64,000 nt of DNA from Oscillospiraceae bacterium (GCA_009780435.1 WRAB01000010.1:1-64000), one strand, 5' to 3'; counted from the stretch's first letter, positions 18,287-27,086 are shown. A program made the numbers and translations. The notes: generated from the sequence alone by a model not told the origin.

Positions 18287-18327
18287 GAAAGGCCGCCGCT
18301 TTTCCTTTCGGAATAGCGGCGGCCTTT
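18287..18327. terminator. Strong GC-rich hairpin
   Basis: GAAAGGCCGCCGCT pairs perfectly with AGCGGCGGCCTTTC around a 13-nt loop, followed by TTCG on the plus strand. It separates the regulator remnant from the symporter gene. Confidence 0.5.
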
Positions 18328-18451
18328 CTTCGACAAAAACTTGAATTCCACAAAAATCGTGGTATAATACAATAAATTACACATCCTCAATGACACCGGC
18401 TGCGCTCACTGGAAAACAGCCGGTTTTTGTGGCTTTACGGAGGAAAACAGA

Positions 18452-19864
18452 TTGCATACACGATTACCCTACGGCAGAATGGTGGCATTTTCCCTGGGGG
18501 ACTTCTTTGGGGGCGGCGCTTTTAACATCATCAACTTTCTCTACCCCGGATTTTTGGCCCTGGCCGTCGGCCTCCCGCCCGCTTTGGCGGGGCTGGTCAT
18601 TTTCATCGCCCGGATCTTTGACGCCCTCATTGATCCGCCCATCGGCCATTTTTCCGACAGATTGCGGGTGCGGTTCGGGACGAGGCGGGGTTCTCTCTTA
18701 GTCTCGGCGCCGCTGATTGTGCTCTCTCTGTTTCTGACTTTTTATCCATACTCGAACCCCAGTCTCACCCTGCGGTTTTTTCTGGCCCTCTTCTCCTATA
18801 TGTTCTTCTGTGCAGTGCAGAGTTCCACCATGATCCCCTATTACTCTCTGGTCAGTGAGGCCACAGAGAACTATACCGAACGGGCCCGGGTGACAGTCTT
18901 GCGGCTGGGCTTTTCCATCTTCGCCTCCATCGTATGCGTGGCCCTCCCCGGCGTGATTGTGGGTCTATTCGACGACAACACCGGATACATTGCCATGAGC
19001 CTCATCTTCGGCGTCGTCTTTATGCTGTGTGTGGCCGCCACGGGCATCTTCGCCAAAGAGGGGATCCCCGCACCCACACAGACGGGGCGATTCGTCCTCC
19101 GGGATTTCCTGCGGCCCTTCAAAGTGAAGCCCTTCCGCCAATATCTGGCCATTTTCCTCTGCTGCCAGATCACCATGGCAGTTATGAGCGCCCTCTTTTT
19201 CTTCTATGTGGACTTCTACTTCTCCCGTGATTTGACCGCCGCAGGCGGGACCAGTATGGTCGGCCTCATCGGTGCCGCAATTTTATTCGGGATGCAGATT
19301 GTGGCCCTCCCCGTCTATTTGAACATGATTAAAAAGACCAACAAGACCACAGCCTATGTGACGGGTGCCGTGATCTGGATCGTCGGCGCCCTGGTGCTCT
19401 TCGTGTTGCCCGCCAACGCCAATCCCCTGTATCTATACATCCTGGCGGCGGTCTTGGGTTTTGGGATCAGCGGCCCAGGTCTGGTCCCCCACGCCATCTT
19501 GCCCGACGTGATCGATGTGGGCGCACTCCAGTTTAACGCCCGGGATGCCGGGGCCTTCAGCGGCGTCTCCAATATGATCATCCAAATCGGACAGGCGGCG
19601 GGGATCGCCGTGGTCATGGCTATCATCGGCGCGGCCGGCTTTGTGGAGCAGAGCATCTATGAGGGCGCCGCACAGGTAGTCTCACAACCTGCCTCGGCGC
19701 AACATGCTATCATCGTGATCCTGGCGATAGCGCCTCTGATCTTCATGTCCATGGGCATTTTCGTCTGTACACGGTATCGCCTAAATAAAGACCGACACGT
19801 CCAGGTGCTAAAGGCCCTAGAGGGCACCCCCAAAGAGAAGGAGGCCGTGTTAGAATCACTATGA
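18452..19864 (+). CDS. GPH-family cation:sugar symporter (MFS)
   Basis: A 470-residue twelve-helix transporter of the glycoside-pentoside-hexuronide (MelB-like) family. Seen: the N-terminal GDFFGGGAFNIINF and the cation-site region ARIFDALIDPPIGHFSDR near residue 55, then TRRG, as in MelB-type carriers. These proteins take up sugars or related solutes with Na+ or H+. The TTG start at 18452 is supported by GGAGG eight bases upstream; ATG at 18479 is an alternative. The stop overlaps the acyltransferase start by four bases, so the carrier may instead handle a lipid-related solute. Confidence 0.88.
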   Translation: MHTRLPYGRMVAFSLGDFFGGGAFNIINFLYPGFLALAVGLPPALAGLVIFIARIFDALIDPPIGHFSDRLRVRFGTRRGSLLVSAPLIVLSLFLTFYPYSNPSLTLRFFLALFSYMFFCAVQSSTMIPYYSLVSEATENYTERARVTVLRLGFSIFASIVCVALPGVIVGLFDDNTGYIAMSLIFGVVFMLCVAATGIFAKEGIPAPTQTGRFVLRDFLRPFKVKPFRQYLAIFLCCQITMAVMSALFFFYVDFYFSRDLTAAGGTSMVGLIGAAILFGMQIVALPVYLNMIKKTNKTTAYVTGAVIWIVGALVLFVLPANANPLYLYILAAVLGFGISGPGLVPHAILPDVIDVGALQFNARDAGAFSGVSNMIIQIGQAAGIAVVMAIIGAAGFVEQSIYEGAAQVVSQPASAQHAIIVILAIAPLIFMSMGIFVCTRYRLNKDRHVQVLKALEGTPKEKEAVLESL

Positions 19865-21171
19865 GACGAGAAACGCGCACCTCCAAAGAGACGATTAAAA
19901 TCCCCAACGGCCTGATCTATTTCATCGCCTTTCTTCTGCTCTACCCGTTTTTGAAACTCTTCTTCCGCCTGAAGGTTGATCGGCGAAACTATAGGCCGCC
20001 CAAAGGGCCTTTTATTGTGTTGAGCAATCATATCTCTTTCATGGATTTCGCCCTGGTGATGATGGCCCTGTATCCCCGCCGCCTCAATGCGGTGACGGCA
20101 CAGAAATTTTTCTATTTCCGCCCCCTCAGTTGGCTCCTGCCCGTGATGGGCTGTATTCCGAAGAACTTATTCGATTCTGACGTCCGCTCGGTGAAGCATA
20201 TCCTAAACGTCTATAGGCGGGGTGGCCGCATCTTGATTTTCCCCGAAGGACGCTGCGCCACAGATGGGGTCTATGCGGGGATGAGTATCTCCACCGGGAA
20301 GCTGATCAAAAAATTGGAGGCCCCGGTGGTCTCCTGTCGGTTGGAGGGTTCTTACACCTGTATGCCCGGCTGGCGCAACGGCCTGCGCTTCGGACGCGTC
20401 CGTGTGACCCTGGCTAACCTATTCGACTCCGCCGACGCCCAGCGCCTGACCCTGGAGGAGATCAACGATCAGATCGACGCACGGCTGAGCGGCGCCGATG
20501 CCGAGCCTCTGGAAAAACCACTGGCTCTGTTCCGCACCCGCCGCCTAGCAGAGGGGTTGGAGCATTTCCTCTACTATTGCCCCAAGTGTCAACGGGAGTT
20601 CACCATGGAGACGTCTGGCAATGTGATCCGTTGCACAGCCTGCGATAACGCCGCCGCGTTGGATCGCTACGGGAATCCCCATCCGCTGCACGCGGACAGT
20701 GTCGTGCCGGAGACCATACACCAATGGAACAGGGAACAGACCATACACGAGATGCGCTCCATCCATGCACACATGCCCCCCGTGCAGGTATCCGTCCTGG
20801 TACGGATGCCCGCCCCAAAGCCGGGAGACGGGCTGGCCCACGTGGGACGGGGTATCCTCTCCCTCGATCCCACGGGATGGCGGTATGCAGGGGAACTAAA
20901 GGGAAGGGCTGTGGAACTCTTCTTTCCCCTCCAATTTGTCCCGGCGATTCCCTACGATCCAAACAATAATTTTCAAATCTACGCAAACGGTAATTTTTAT
21001 TCCTTTACGCCCACAGACAACCCCAGCGCCTGCTCCAAGTACGCCATCATCGGCGAGGGCGTATATCGCCGCTTTGCGCCCCATATGCAGATGACAGCGG
21101 GGTATAACAGCGGGTTTGAGATAGAACCACGGGACATAGGCTCCTTTGAAAAAGGAGCTGTCACAAGGTGA
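19861..21171 (+). CDS. PlsC-like acyltransferase fused to a zinc-ribbon C-terminal region
   Basis: A 436-residue protein. One N-terminal hydrophobic helix is followed by a PlsC-type domain: NHISFMD (the H-x4-D catalytic motif, about residues 57-63) and FPEGRCATDG near residue 127. From about residue 235 a zinc ribbon appears (CPKCQ...CTAC), then about 170 residues I do not recognise. The usual role is acylation of lysophosphatidate or a related lipid at the inner membrane face. Its coupling to a GPH-type symporter is unusual. Acceptor unknown. Confidence 0.85.
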   Translation: MRRETRTSKETIKIPNGLIYFIAFLLLYPFLKLFFRLKVDRRNYRPPKGPFIVLSNHISFMDFALVMMALYPRRLNAVTAQKFFYFRPLSWLLPVMGCIPKNLFDSDVRSVKHILNVYRRGGRILIFPEGRCATDGVYAGMSISTGKLIKKLEAPVVSCRLEGSYTCMPGWRNGLRFGRVRVTLANLFDSADAQRLTLEEINDQIDARLSGADAEPLEKPLALFRTRRLAEGLEHFLYYCPKCQREFTMETSGNVIRCTACDNAAALDRYGNPHPLHADSVVPETIHQWNREQTIHEMRSIHAHMPPVQVSVLVRMPAPKPGDGLAHVGRGILSLDPTGWRYAGELKGRAVELFFPLQFVPAIPYDPNNNFQIYANGNFYSFTPTDNPSACSKYAIIGEGVYRRFAPHMQMTAGYNSGFEIEPRDIGSFEKGAVTR

Positions 21172-21174
21172 ATT

Positions 21175-21306
21175 GCCGCCCTGCGGCAAGAGAAGGCCCT
21201 CTGGGGGGGAAGTGCCGGAGGGAGCGCCCTTGACCTGCGGCGCAGGGAAGAATCCTCCAATCCTCCGGCACTTCGTGCCACCTCCTTTGGAAAAGGAGGC
21301 TTTTAG
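21175..21306. repeat. Dispersed intergenic repeat
   Basis: A 130-bp composite of short palindromes beginning CTCCTTTGAAAAAGGAG and ending CACCTCCTTTGGAAAAGGAG, with a purine/pyrimidine-symmetric core (GTGCCGGAGGG...CCTCCGGCAC). The 3' module recurs at 16990-17027 and near the window end. Probably non-coding; may serve as a transcription terminator after the acyltransferase gene. Confidence 0.55.
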
Positions 21307-21335
21307 AGCAGACAAAGGGCGCACAGTGTGCGCCC

Positions 21336-21554
21336 TTACTCGTTTTCTGGCTCTTCAAAATTGTATTCAAATAGCTCGTCCGGCCTGACGGAGAATATCA
21401 CGCACAGATTTTCTATATTTTCATAGCTGATTGACCTTGTTTGATTGTGTATCATTTTATGAAATCCCTGGTAGCTCATCCCCAGCTGCTTATACAGCCA
21501 ATACTTCGTTTTTCCATGCTTCTCAAGCAATTCCAAAACATTTAGACGTAACAC
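21336..21554 (-). CDS. Small XRE/Cro-type HTH regulator
   Basis: A 72-residue single-domain helix-turn-helix protein (LRLNVLELLEKHGKTKYWLY, then KQLGMSYQGFHKMI) of the YozG/Cro type. The GTG start at 21554 has GGAGGTGA just upstream and fits the family start; the ATG at 21578 adds residues that encode the ribosome site itself. Target genes are unknown. Codon use is more AT-rich than the neighbouring lipid genes. Confidence 0.75.
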   Translation of the reverse strand: MLRLNVLELLEKHGKTKYWLYKQLGMSYQGFHKMIHNQTRSISYENIENLCVIFSVRPDELFEYNFEEPENE

Positions 21555-21673
21555 ACTTCTCACCTCCAAGTATCTCATGTGTTCGTCTATAATATCGTAA
21601 GAATTTCATTGACTTATAGCCGTAAAGTTGCTATAGTTATTTTAGTGGATGTGGCAAAATTGCCAAACTATAA

Positions 21674-21847
21674 TCAAATCTCTTCAACGCCATAACAGAG
21701 GCCACAAATGCACTGCAAAAAGCCACCGTACTCTTGCAGAAGGCCCAGCTGAGCACAGAGGAGACCTATATCTCCAGCAAAGAACCTAACATTTTTATTT
21801 TACCCAAGCGCAAAGACGACAACGCCGAGGACAACGACGTCAAATAG
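21674..21847 (+). pseudogene. C-terminal gene fragment, unrecognised
   Basis: An open stretch of about 57 codons with no start follows TAA at 21671. It encodes ITEATNALQKATVLLQKAQL, then STEETYISSKEPNIFILPKR and an acidic end, and stops at TAG. The heptad-like pattern suggests a coiled coil. A terminator hairpin follows directly, which suggests it is the surviving 3' end of a gene. Confidence 0.4.
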
Positions 21848-21867
21848 CAATCGTCACCCTCGGCGTT
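21821..21867 (+). terminator. Terminator at the gene fragment
   Basis: AACGCCGAGG pairs with CCTCGGCGTT across a 27-nt loop and is followed by TTACT. It overlaps the last codons of the fragment. Confidence 0.45.
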
Positions 21868-21880
21868 TTACTATAGCGGC

Positions 21881-22274
21881 CTACTCGCCCTGCACTTTCA
21901 CGTAAAACTTACGATTCCTCGGCGGGTCGAACTCGCAGAAATAGATTCCCTGCCATATACCCAGCGCCAGCTCCTCTGTTCAATAATCACCGTGGCACTA
22001 GAGCCCACCGCCGACGCTTTCAGGTGGGCTGCACTATTGCCCTCGCCGTGGCGAAACTCTGGGCGATTGGGGAATGCCCTGTCCAATCCCAGGAGCAAAT
22101 CCGGTATCACATCCGGGTCGGCGTTTTCGTTGATGGTGATCCCCGCCGTGGTGTGGGGGCAGAAAATTATGGCAATGCCGTCTGTGACGTCGCTTTGGCC
22201 ACGGCCTCCCGGACTTGCGGGGTGATGTTGTAGAACTCTTCCTGTTGCGCTGTGAGGGTGTATGTATAGACCAT
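21881..22274 (-). pseudogene. YjbQ/UPF0047-family protein, two frameshifts
   Basis: Three frames together encode a full-length YjbQ-type protein. Frame 1 from the ATG at 22274 (GGAGG upstream) gives MVYTYTLTAQQEEFYNITPQ and VREAVAKA. A shift near 22195 leads to DVTDGIAIIFCPHTTAGITI and later GEGNSAAHLKASAVG, and a second shift near 21975 leads to [20 protein letters not shown] and KFYVKVQGE. All family landmarks ([22 protein letters not shown]) survive, so the gene died recently or the sequence holds assembly errors. Confidence 0.8.
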
Positions 22275-22297
22275 GATAACCGACCTCCTTGAAAAGA

Positions 22298-22327
22298 CGA
22301 AACTCTCCTGTAATCAGGAGAGTTTCG
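22298..22327. terminator. Terminator of the ABC exporter operon
   Basis: CGAAACTCTCCT pairs with AGGAGAGTTTCG around 6 nt. It lies directly after the permease stop on the minus strand and before the ribosome site of the YjbQ pseudogene. T-rich sequence flanks it on both strands. Confidence 0.65.
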
Positions 22328-22332
22328 TTGTT

Positions 22333-23514
22333 TTATCCCTCGTATCGAAGTGCCTCAATGGGCTTTTTCCGTGCCGCTTGATTGGCCGGGGATAGCCCGA
22401 ATATGAGCCCGATGAATATTGAGAACACAATCGAAAGTATCACGACCCCCGGTGATAGATGGAAACTCATCAAATGCCCAAACAACGCCGTGGCCACTTG
22501 AAGGACAATCCAAGACGCCGCTACACCGATGAGACATCCAATGAGGCAGATCGTCAGGGCCTCAATGAGAAATTGCAACATAATACTCCGCCGACTGGCT
22601 CCAATGGCCTTGCGGACGCCAATTTCTTTTGTCCGCTCGGTGACAGATACCATCATAATGTTCATGATCCCAATACCACCCACCACAAGGCTGATGACCG
22701 CAACGCCGCCCATGAGAATTGCTAACAAATTGGTGATCTCGCTCATCACCTCTCCCACGAGGGCTTGGTTGAATAGGTCGAATGCGTCCTCGTCCCGGCG
22801 GAAGCGGTTTAAGAGCATCTCGTCTATGGCAACCTCGGCGGCGTACATGTCGGTACCGGAGGCAGATACCAACATGGTGGTCACGGCACTGGATAGCGTG
22901 TCAGACATCCGCACCGCTGTGGTGTAGGGGATATAGACGGTGTAGCCCGGCATAAACAGGCTGATAAAAGTCTCTTGGTCTGCAAGGACACCTACAATGA
23001 GAAAGGGCCTGCCCTCTAGGAGGATTTCTGCTCCCACCACATTGGGCGTACCGAAGAGTTCCTCGGCCGCGCTTTCGGCGATGACGGCAACGTGGGTGTT
23101 ATTCGTTACATCAGAGGTGCGGAGAAATCGACCGGATATCAACTCCAGATTTGAGATATCAGCATAGCTTGGTGTCGTACCGGTAACGGTCGCCTGTCCG
23201 CTCTCGTCCCCGAATCGAGCGGTAGTGGATATCTGGTTAATGGGCGCCACTTCCCCAATGTCTGCGTGGGCAGTGAAGGAAGATAGTTCATCCAATCGTA
23301 GAGGCCGTCCACCATCATCTGTGATGGTGATCCGGATCTGGTCGGTGCCGAGGCCTTCCACCTGCTCTGTCACCGCATCCCCGGCGCTGGTGACGAGACT
23401 GACCAATACCACCAGGGCCAAAACGCCCACAATGATGCCAAGCATGGTGAGAAACGCCCGCATCCGATTGGCGGCGATGGCTTTCATCGCCATTTTTATG
23501 CATTGCCATAGCAT
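22333..23514 (-). CDS. MacB/FtsX-type ABC transporter permease
   Basis: A 393-residue permease: one N-terminal membrane helix (about 20-45), a large extracytoplasmic MacB-PCD domain (about 50-250), then three helices of the FtsX domain with the usual VTERTKEIGVRKAIGASRRS loop. Family members export peptides, siderophores or antibiotics rather than import. It follows the ATPase by four bases. In Firmicutes such MFP/ATPase/permease sets include YknXYZ and the AS-48 FGH immunity/export set. The upstream micropeptide genes on the same strand make export of those peptides an attractive inference. Confidence 0.92.
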   Translation of the reverse strand: MLWQCIKMAMKAIAANRMRAFLTMLGIIVGVLALVVLVSLVTSAGDAVTEQVEGLGTDQIRITITDDGGRPLRLDELSSFTAHADIGEVAPINQISTTARFGDESGQATVTGTTPSYADISNLELISGRFLRTSDVTNNTHVAVIAESAAEELFGTPNVVGAEILLEGRPFLIVGVLADQETFISLFMPGYTVYIPYTTAVRMSDTLSSAVTTMLVSASGTDMYAAEVAIDEMLLNRFRRDEDAFDLFNQALVGEVMSEITNLLAILMGGVAVISLVVGGIGIMNIMMVSVTERTKEIGVRKAIGASRRSIMLQFLIEALTICLIGCLIGVAASWIVLQVATALFGHLMSFHLSPGVVILSIVFSIFIGLIFGLSPANQAARKKPIEALRYEG

Positions 23515-23518
23515 AGAG

Positions 23519-24187
23519 TTACGCCACCTCCTGCACGCGGCCGTCTAATATCCGGATCCGCCGCGGGGCTTGGTCGGCCACACTTTGGTCGTGGGTGATG
23601 ACCACAATCGTGTTGCCCTCGGCGTGGAGACGGTGGAACAGGGACATAATCTCTTTGCCTGTACGAGAATCCAAATTTCCTGTGGGTTCGTCAGCTAACA
23701 GCAAGCTGGGCTTTGCGGCCAGCGCCCGGGCGATGGCTACCCGCTGTTGTTGCCCGCCGGAGAGTTCAGTCGGCTTGTGACTTTTTCGATCAGAGAGTTC
23801 GACTAAATCCAGCATCTCTGCCACCCGCTGTCTGCGCGCACGCATGGAGAGCCGCTGGTAAATGAGGGGTAACTCCACATTTTCCTCCGCCGTCATCCGG
23901 GAGAGGAGGTTGAAGTTTTGAAAAATAAACCCGATCTTGTGGTTGCGAATCCGGGCGAGTTCATCCTCGGAGTAGCGCTCAATCCGTTGGCCGTCTAACT
24001 CGTAAACGCCGCTGTCCGCCGTGTCAAGGCAGCCCACAATATTCATCAATGTACTCTTCCCACTGCCGGAAGGGCCGATGATGGCGACAAACTCGCCCTG
24101 TGCGATGCGGAGGCTGGCCCCGTCCAGGGCGCGCACCTCCTCATCACCGATGCGGTAGATTTTAGTGACTTGTTCTAGGGTGATCAT
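23519..24187 (-). CDS. MacB/LolD-type ABC transporter ATPase
   Basis: A 222-residue ATPase of the three-gene exporter. Seen: Walker [10 protein letters not shown] (about 38-46), Q-loop region [18 protein letters not shown], signature [15 protein letters not shown] (about 142), Walker [14 protein letters not shown] and the switch histidine in VVITHDQ. It overlaps the membrane-fusion gene by four bases and is followed closely by the permease. Confidence 0.95.
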   Translation of the reverse strand: MITLEQVTKIYRIGDEEVRALDGASLRIAQGEFVAIIGPSGSGKSTLMNIVGCLDTADSGVYELDGQRIERYSEDELARIRNHKIGFIFQNFNLLSRMTAEENVELPLIYQRLSMRARRQRVAEMLDLVELSDRKSHKPTELSGGQQQRVAIARALAAKPSLLLADEPTGNLDSRTGKEIMSLFHRLHAEGNTIVVITHDQSVADQAPRRIRILDGRVQEVA

Positions 24188-26268
24188 ACATCGCCCTCAG
24201 CGGGAACCATCCCGAAGTTGGGCCAGCGCGGGGCATTGAGAACCGTGTAATATACCGTATCTCCGGCTGTGAGCCCTGCAATAATCTCTACATATACCCC
24301 GTCAGATAGGCCAGTCTGTACGTCCACTGGATCTGTCGGCACGTTGCCTTCTTGACCGGTGTAGACAAATACCCGCGGACCCTCTTCCTGCAATGCCTCA
24401 GCGGGAATCAGCAGAATATCGTAGGCTCTATCCGTAGTAATCACGGCAGAGGCGCTCATACCGGGCAACATCTGGTCGGTCCGGGGCAGAGAAATTTCTA
24501 CGGTGTACCGGGCGCCGCCGCCGGTGGCGACACCGGCTGTGTTAATACGGGAAATTTCACCCTCGAACGTCTCCCCGAGCACGGCGTCTAGGGTCACTTC
24601 CGCTTGTTGACCGGTGGATAGACTTAAAATATCCCGCTCATCCACCGACACGGTGAGACGCATGGTGTATGCCCGTGAGATGGAAAATGCGGTGAATTGG
24701 TTGGCAGTAGCAGCGTCCATCCCTGGGAACCCGGGGGCGTCCATATCCATATCCGGCATGGCAAACCCGGGCATACTGCCGCCAAAGCTGGGCATAGAAA
24801 ACCCGGGCATATTGGGCATCCCCGGAACGTGGGGCATACCGGGACCACCCGGAATTTCAAGGCCCGGTGGTAGCGGAGTTGGCTCCGGAGTTTGCCCTGG
24901 AGTCGGCTCCGGAGTTTGCCCTGGAGTTGGCACCGGAGTTGGTGTCGGGGTTGGTGGTGGCGTCGGAGTTGGCGTGGGTTCGGGCGTAGGCGCAGCCGCT
25001 GTCTGCGGGAACGCCACGGTGATAGCCATGCGTGTCCACGAATCGGTCTGTACGCCGACAATGGAAGCGCCCGTCGCGGGGAACCCTTGGGACTCCAACC
25101 CATTCAACACTGCCTGCCCGAATGCAAAACCACTGTTTGCCGTGAGCACAACCATGGCGCGGTAGACGGTGCTATGTCCAAATGTCGAGTCGGCAGGCTG
25201 CCACTGGACGGTGCCGGTAAAGCCGGTCCCGCTTACGCTCCGCTGGGGTGTCCTACCGGGGGACGGCGCGGCGAGAGACAAGCCAGATAGGCTTGTAATC
25301 ACAGTGGTTTCCGTCTCCGCCGGGACAACTTGATCAGACAGGCGCACGACACTGGACGTTTCCGATGCCGCAGTGGTCCGATTGGACAGGCGCACGACGC
25401 CGGGCGCATCTGAGCTCTCGCTTGGCGTGTGATTCATGAACCCGAACATACCGCCGGGAACCCCCGCCGGGAAGCCACCGCCCGCCGGAGGTGCGCCGCC
25501 GGCGTTCGCAGAACTGTCCCCAATGGCTACGCCTTGCACAATCCCGTCAAACTCTGCGATTAGTTCCCCAGTCTCTGCCAGGGCCAACAAGGTGCGTAGT
25601 GTCTCTACCAACTCCGCCCGTTCGGCCACCATGGCACGATAAGCGGAGGATACGTCTAGCTCTGTCAACGTGAATAGGGTCGCGCCGGCGCGCACACTGT
25701 CCCCCTCTTGCACGTGAACCCGAGAAATGGTGCCGGAGGTCCCGGTAACTTCCATGGTTTCGCCGCCGTCAAGCGCGAGGGTGAGCAATGCGCCATGGGC
25801 CAGCATCGTGTCGGTGACCGAATCGTCTACCTCGGCGAAAATGGACTCTACTCGCCCGGCCACCCGGGTCGTGATGGTGGCGTTCGCGCTATCTCGTCGG
25901 GCGGTTTCGATTTCGCCGTCTAACTCGTCTAACTCTTCGTAGATATCGGCCAAACGGCTCTGGACGGAGCCGAGATCAAACACCGCCAACACGTCGCCTG
26001 CGGATACGAGATCTCCGGACTCTACAAAGACCTCTTGTGCCGTGAGGCCCGTGGGAATCATCACTGCTTCTCCGCCTTCGGTCTCCAGGTTCCCTGTCCC
26101 CGTTACCGTAGTGGCGATCTCGCCTGGGACGACCTCTACTGACCGTAAGCTCTCTTGTCCCAAGGCCACATTCGCCGGGCCGGGCAAGAACAAAACGATC
26201 AGAAAAATGATAGCCAGAATCCCCAAGATAATGAAGAGGCCTCGGCGCTTCTTTAAAATATGTATCAT
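24184..26268 (-). CDS. HlyD/MacA-type membrane fusion protein with Pro/Met-rich insertion
   Basis: A 694-residue accessory protein of the exporter. Seen: one N-terminal helix, a biotinyl-lipoyl-like region (VFVESGDLVSAGDVLAVFDL), a short coiled coil with a second lipoyl half (EGDSVRAGATLFTLTEL), and a C-terminal beta-barrel stretch (ILSLSTGQQAEVTLDAVLGE). The middle is unusual: about 200 residues including a run of Pro-Thr dipeptides (24874-24995) and a Met/Gly/Pro/Phe-rich stretch (24706-24850). ATG at 26268 follows AGGAGG by nine bases; the longer frame to 26346 lacks support. Confidence 0.88.
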   Translation of the reverse strand: MIHILKKRRGLFIILGILAIIFLIVLFLPGPANVALGQESLRSVEVVPGEIATTVTGTGNLETEGGEAVMIPTGLTAQEVFVESGDLVSAGDVLAVFDLGSVQSRLADIYEELDELDGEIETARRDSANATITTRVAGRVESIFAEVDDSVTDTMLAHGALLTLALDGGETMEVTGTSGTISRVHVQEGDSVRAGATLFTLTELDVSSAYRAMVAERAELVETLRTLLALAETGELIAEFDGIVQGVAIGDSSANAGGAPPAGGGFPAGVPGGMFGFMNHTPSESSDAPGVVRLSNRTTAASETSSVVRLSDQVVPAETETTVITSLSGLSLAAPSPGRTPQRSVSGTGFTGTVQWQPADSTFGHSTVYRAMVVLTANSGFAFGQAVLNGLESQGFPATGASIVGVQTDSWTRMAITVAFPQTAAAPTPEPTPTPTPPPTPTPTPVPTPGQTPEPTPGQTPEPTPLPPGLEIPGGPGMPHVPGMPNMPGFSMPSFGGSMPGFAMPDMDMDAPGFPGMDAATANQFTAFSISRAYTMRLTVSVDERDILSLSTGQQAEVTLDAVLGETFEGEISRINTAGVATGGGARYTVEISLPRTDQMLPGMSASAVITTDRAYDILLIPAEALQEEGPRVFVYTGQEGNVPTDPVDVQTGLSDGVYVEIIAGLTAGDTVYYTVLNAPRWPNFGMVPAEGDV

Positions 26269-26542
26269 ATCAAATATCCTCCTAAGAAAAACAACGCTAT
26301 GGTTTAGTATATCAGTTTGTTGTGAACAGGCCATGAACAATAACATATTTATGACCGTTTTTAGTCATTCTATCACAAAAACGTAAAAGAAGCAACCATT
26401 TTCCACCGCCACGCAGGGCAGAAAAAAGACGTTTCATTACAATTTATGTTACATTCTATTTTTTGATTGACAAACTCCAAGACAGGGCGTATACTTCACA
26501 TAAATTAAAAGTTAATTAATGGCTTTAATTATTAATTAATAA

Positions 26543-26752
26543 TTAGCTGCAACTGATCCAATTGCGGCGAAACGCGCCGAAAAGGCGGGTGCGTTGCACT
26601 TGGAAATACCTCTGTATGATGCGCAATCGAAAAACGGCGATTCTTTTTTCAAAAAATCACCGCCTTACGAAACCGTAATTGAAGCGTATGAGACACACGT
26701 TCAAGCTCTCCCTCAATGTAAAAAGCTCGGGTGTAATTCTCCTCCGGCTTGA
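26543..26752 (+). pseudogene. Possible gene remnant, unrecognised
   Basis: A 69-codon open stretch without ATG, after TAA at 26540, with protein-like composition (AAKRAEKAGALHLEIPLYDA, then KSPPYETVIEAYETHVQALP). It ends at TGA one base before the convergent stop of micropeptide C. It includes a hairpin, GGCGATT...AATCACCGCC, related to those that follow the micropeptide genes. It may be a decayed gene or chance; I do not recognise a family. Confidence 0.25.
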
Positions 26753-26812
26753 TTAACGACTAAAAATACGGTCAAAAATGGATAGAAGAAAGCGTCTTAG
26801 AAAATCAAACAT
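26753..26812 (-). CDS. Micropeptide C: 19-residue amphipathic peptide
   Basis: The ORF encodes MFDFLRRFLLSIFDRIFSR. Arg and Asp recur at positions 3, 6, 7, 14, 15 and 19 and Phe/Leu/Ile between, giving an amphipathic helix with net charge about +2. GGAGGTGG stands five bases before the ATG. It is the last of five micropeptide frames on this strand and the nearest to the exporter (26268). There is no signal peptide. Such peptides occur as leaderless bacteriocins, phenol-soluble-modulin-like toxins and type I toxins; which applies is unknown. Confidence 0.5.
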   Translation of the reverse strand: MFDFLRRFLLSIFDRIFSR

Positions 26813-26879
26813 GTTTGCCACCTCCGGGATAATTTTAAAAATAGAAAAGTGAATGCCAAATGAAACATCTATTTGGCAA

Positions 26880-26919
26880 TATAAGCGGTGACTCTTTTTT
26901 TCAAAAAATCACCGCTTAT
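26880..26919 (-). terminator. Hairpin after micropeptide B2
   Basis: ATAAGCGGTGA pairs with TCACCGCTTAT with an A/T-rich loop that contains TTTTTTGAAAAAAA. A related, weaker hairpin with the same CAAAAAATCACCGCTT side follows B1 at 27282-27303. It may attenuate or stabilise the transcript between peptide genes. Confidence 0.45.
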
Positions 26920-26935
26920 ACTACGTGATAAAAAC

Positions 26936-27025
26936 TTAAGAGATAAAGAGGAAAAATGAAGCAACACCTGTCATCAGTGCTGACCAAGTCAGGCCAATCC
27001 ACGTAAGAAATCCAGATCCTAACAT
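26936..27025 (-). CDS. Micropeptide B2: 29-residue hydrophobic peptide
   Basis: Starts MLGSGFLTWIGLTWSALMTG and ends in a Phe/Leu-rich VASFFLFIS tail; no charged residue. AAGGAAGG is nine bases before the ATG. It differs from B1 at only two residues (Ser4/Thr, Ile10/Val), and the DNA around it is nearly identical to B1, so it is the product of a recent tandem duplication. It follows the A2 gene at a 61-bp gap. Leaderless; likely membrane-active or secreted by the downstream exporter (inference). Confidence 0.6.
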   Translation of the reverse strand: MLGSGFLTWIGLTWSALMTGVASFFLFIS

Positions 27026-27086
27026 AATTGCAGTCCTTCCTTTCTTATATATTTTACGTTCTTCAAACAAAAGATCGCATTATTAA

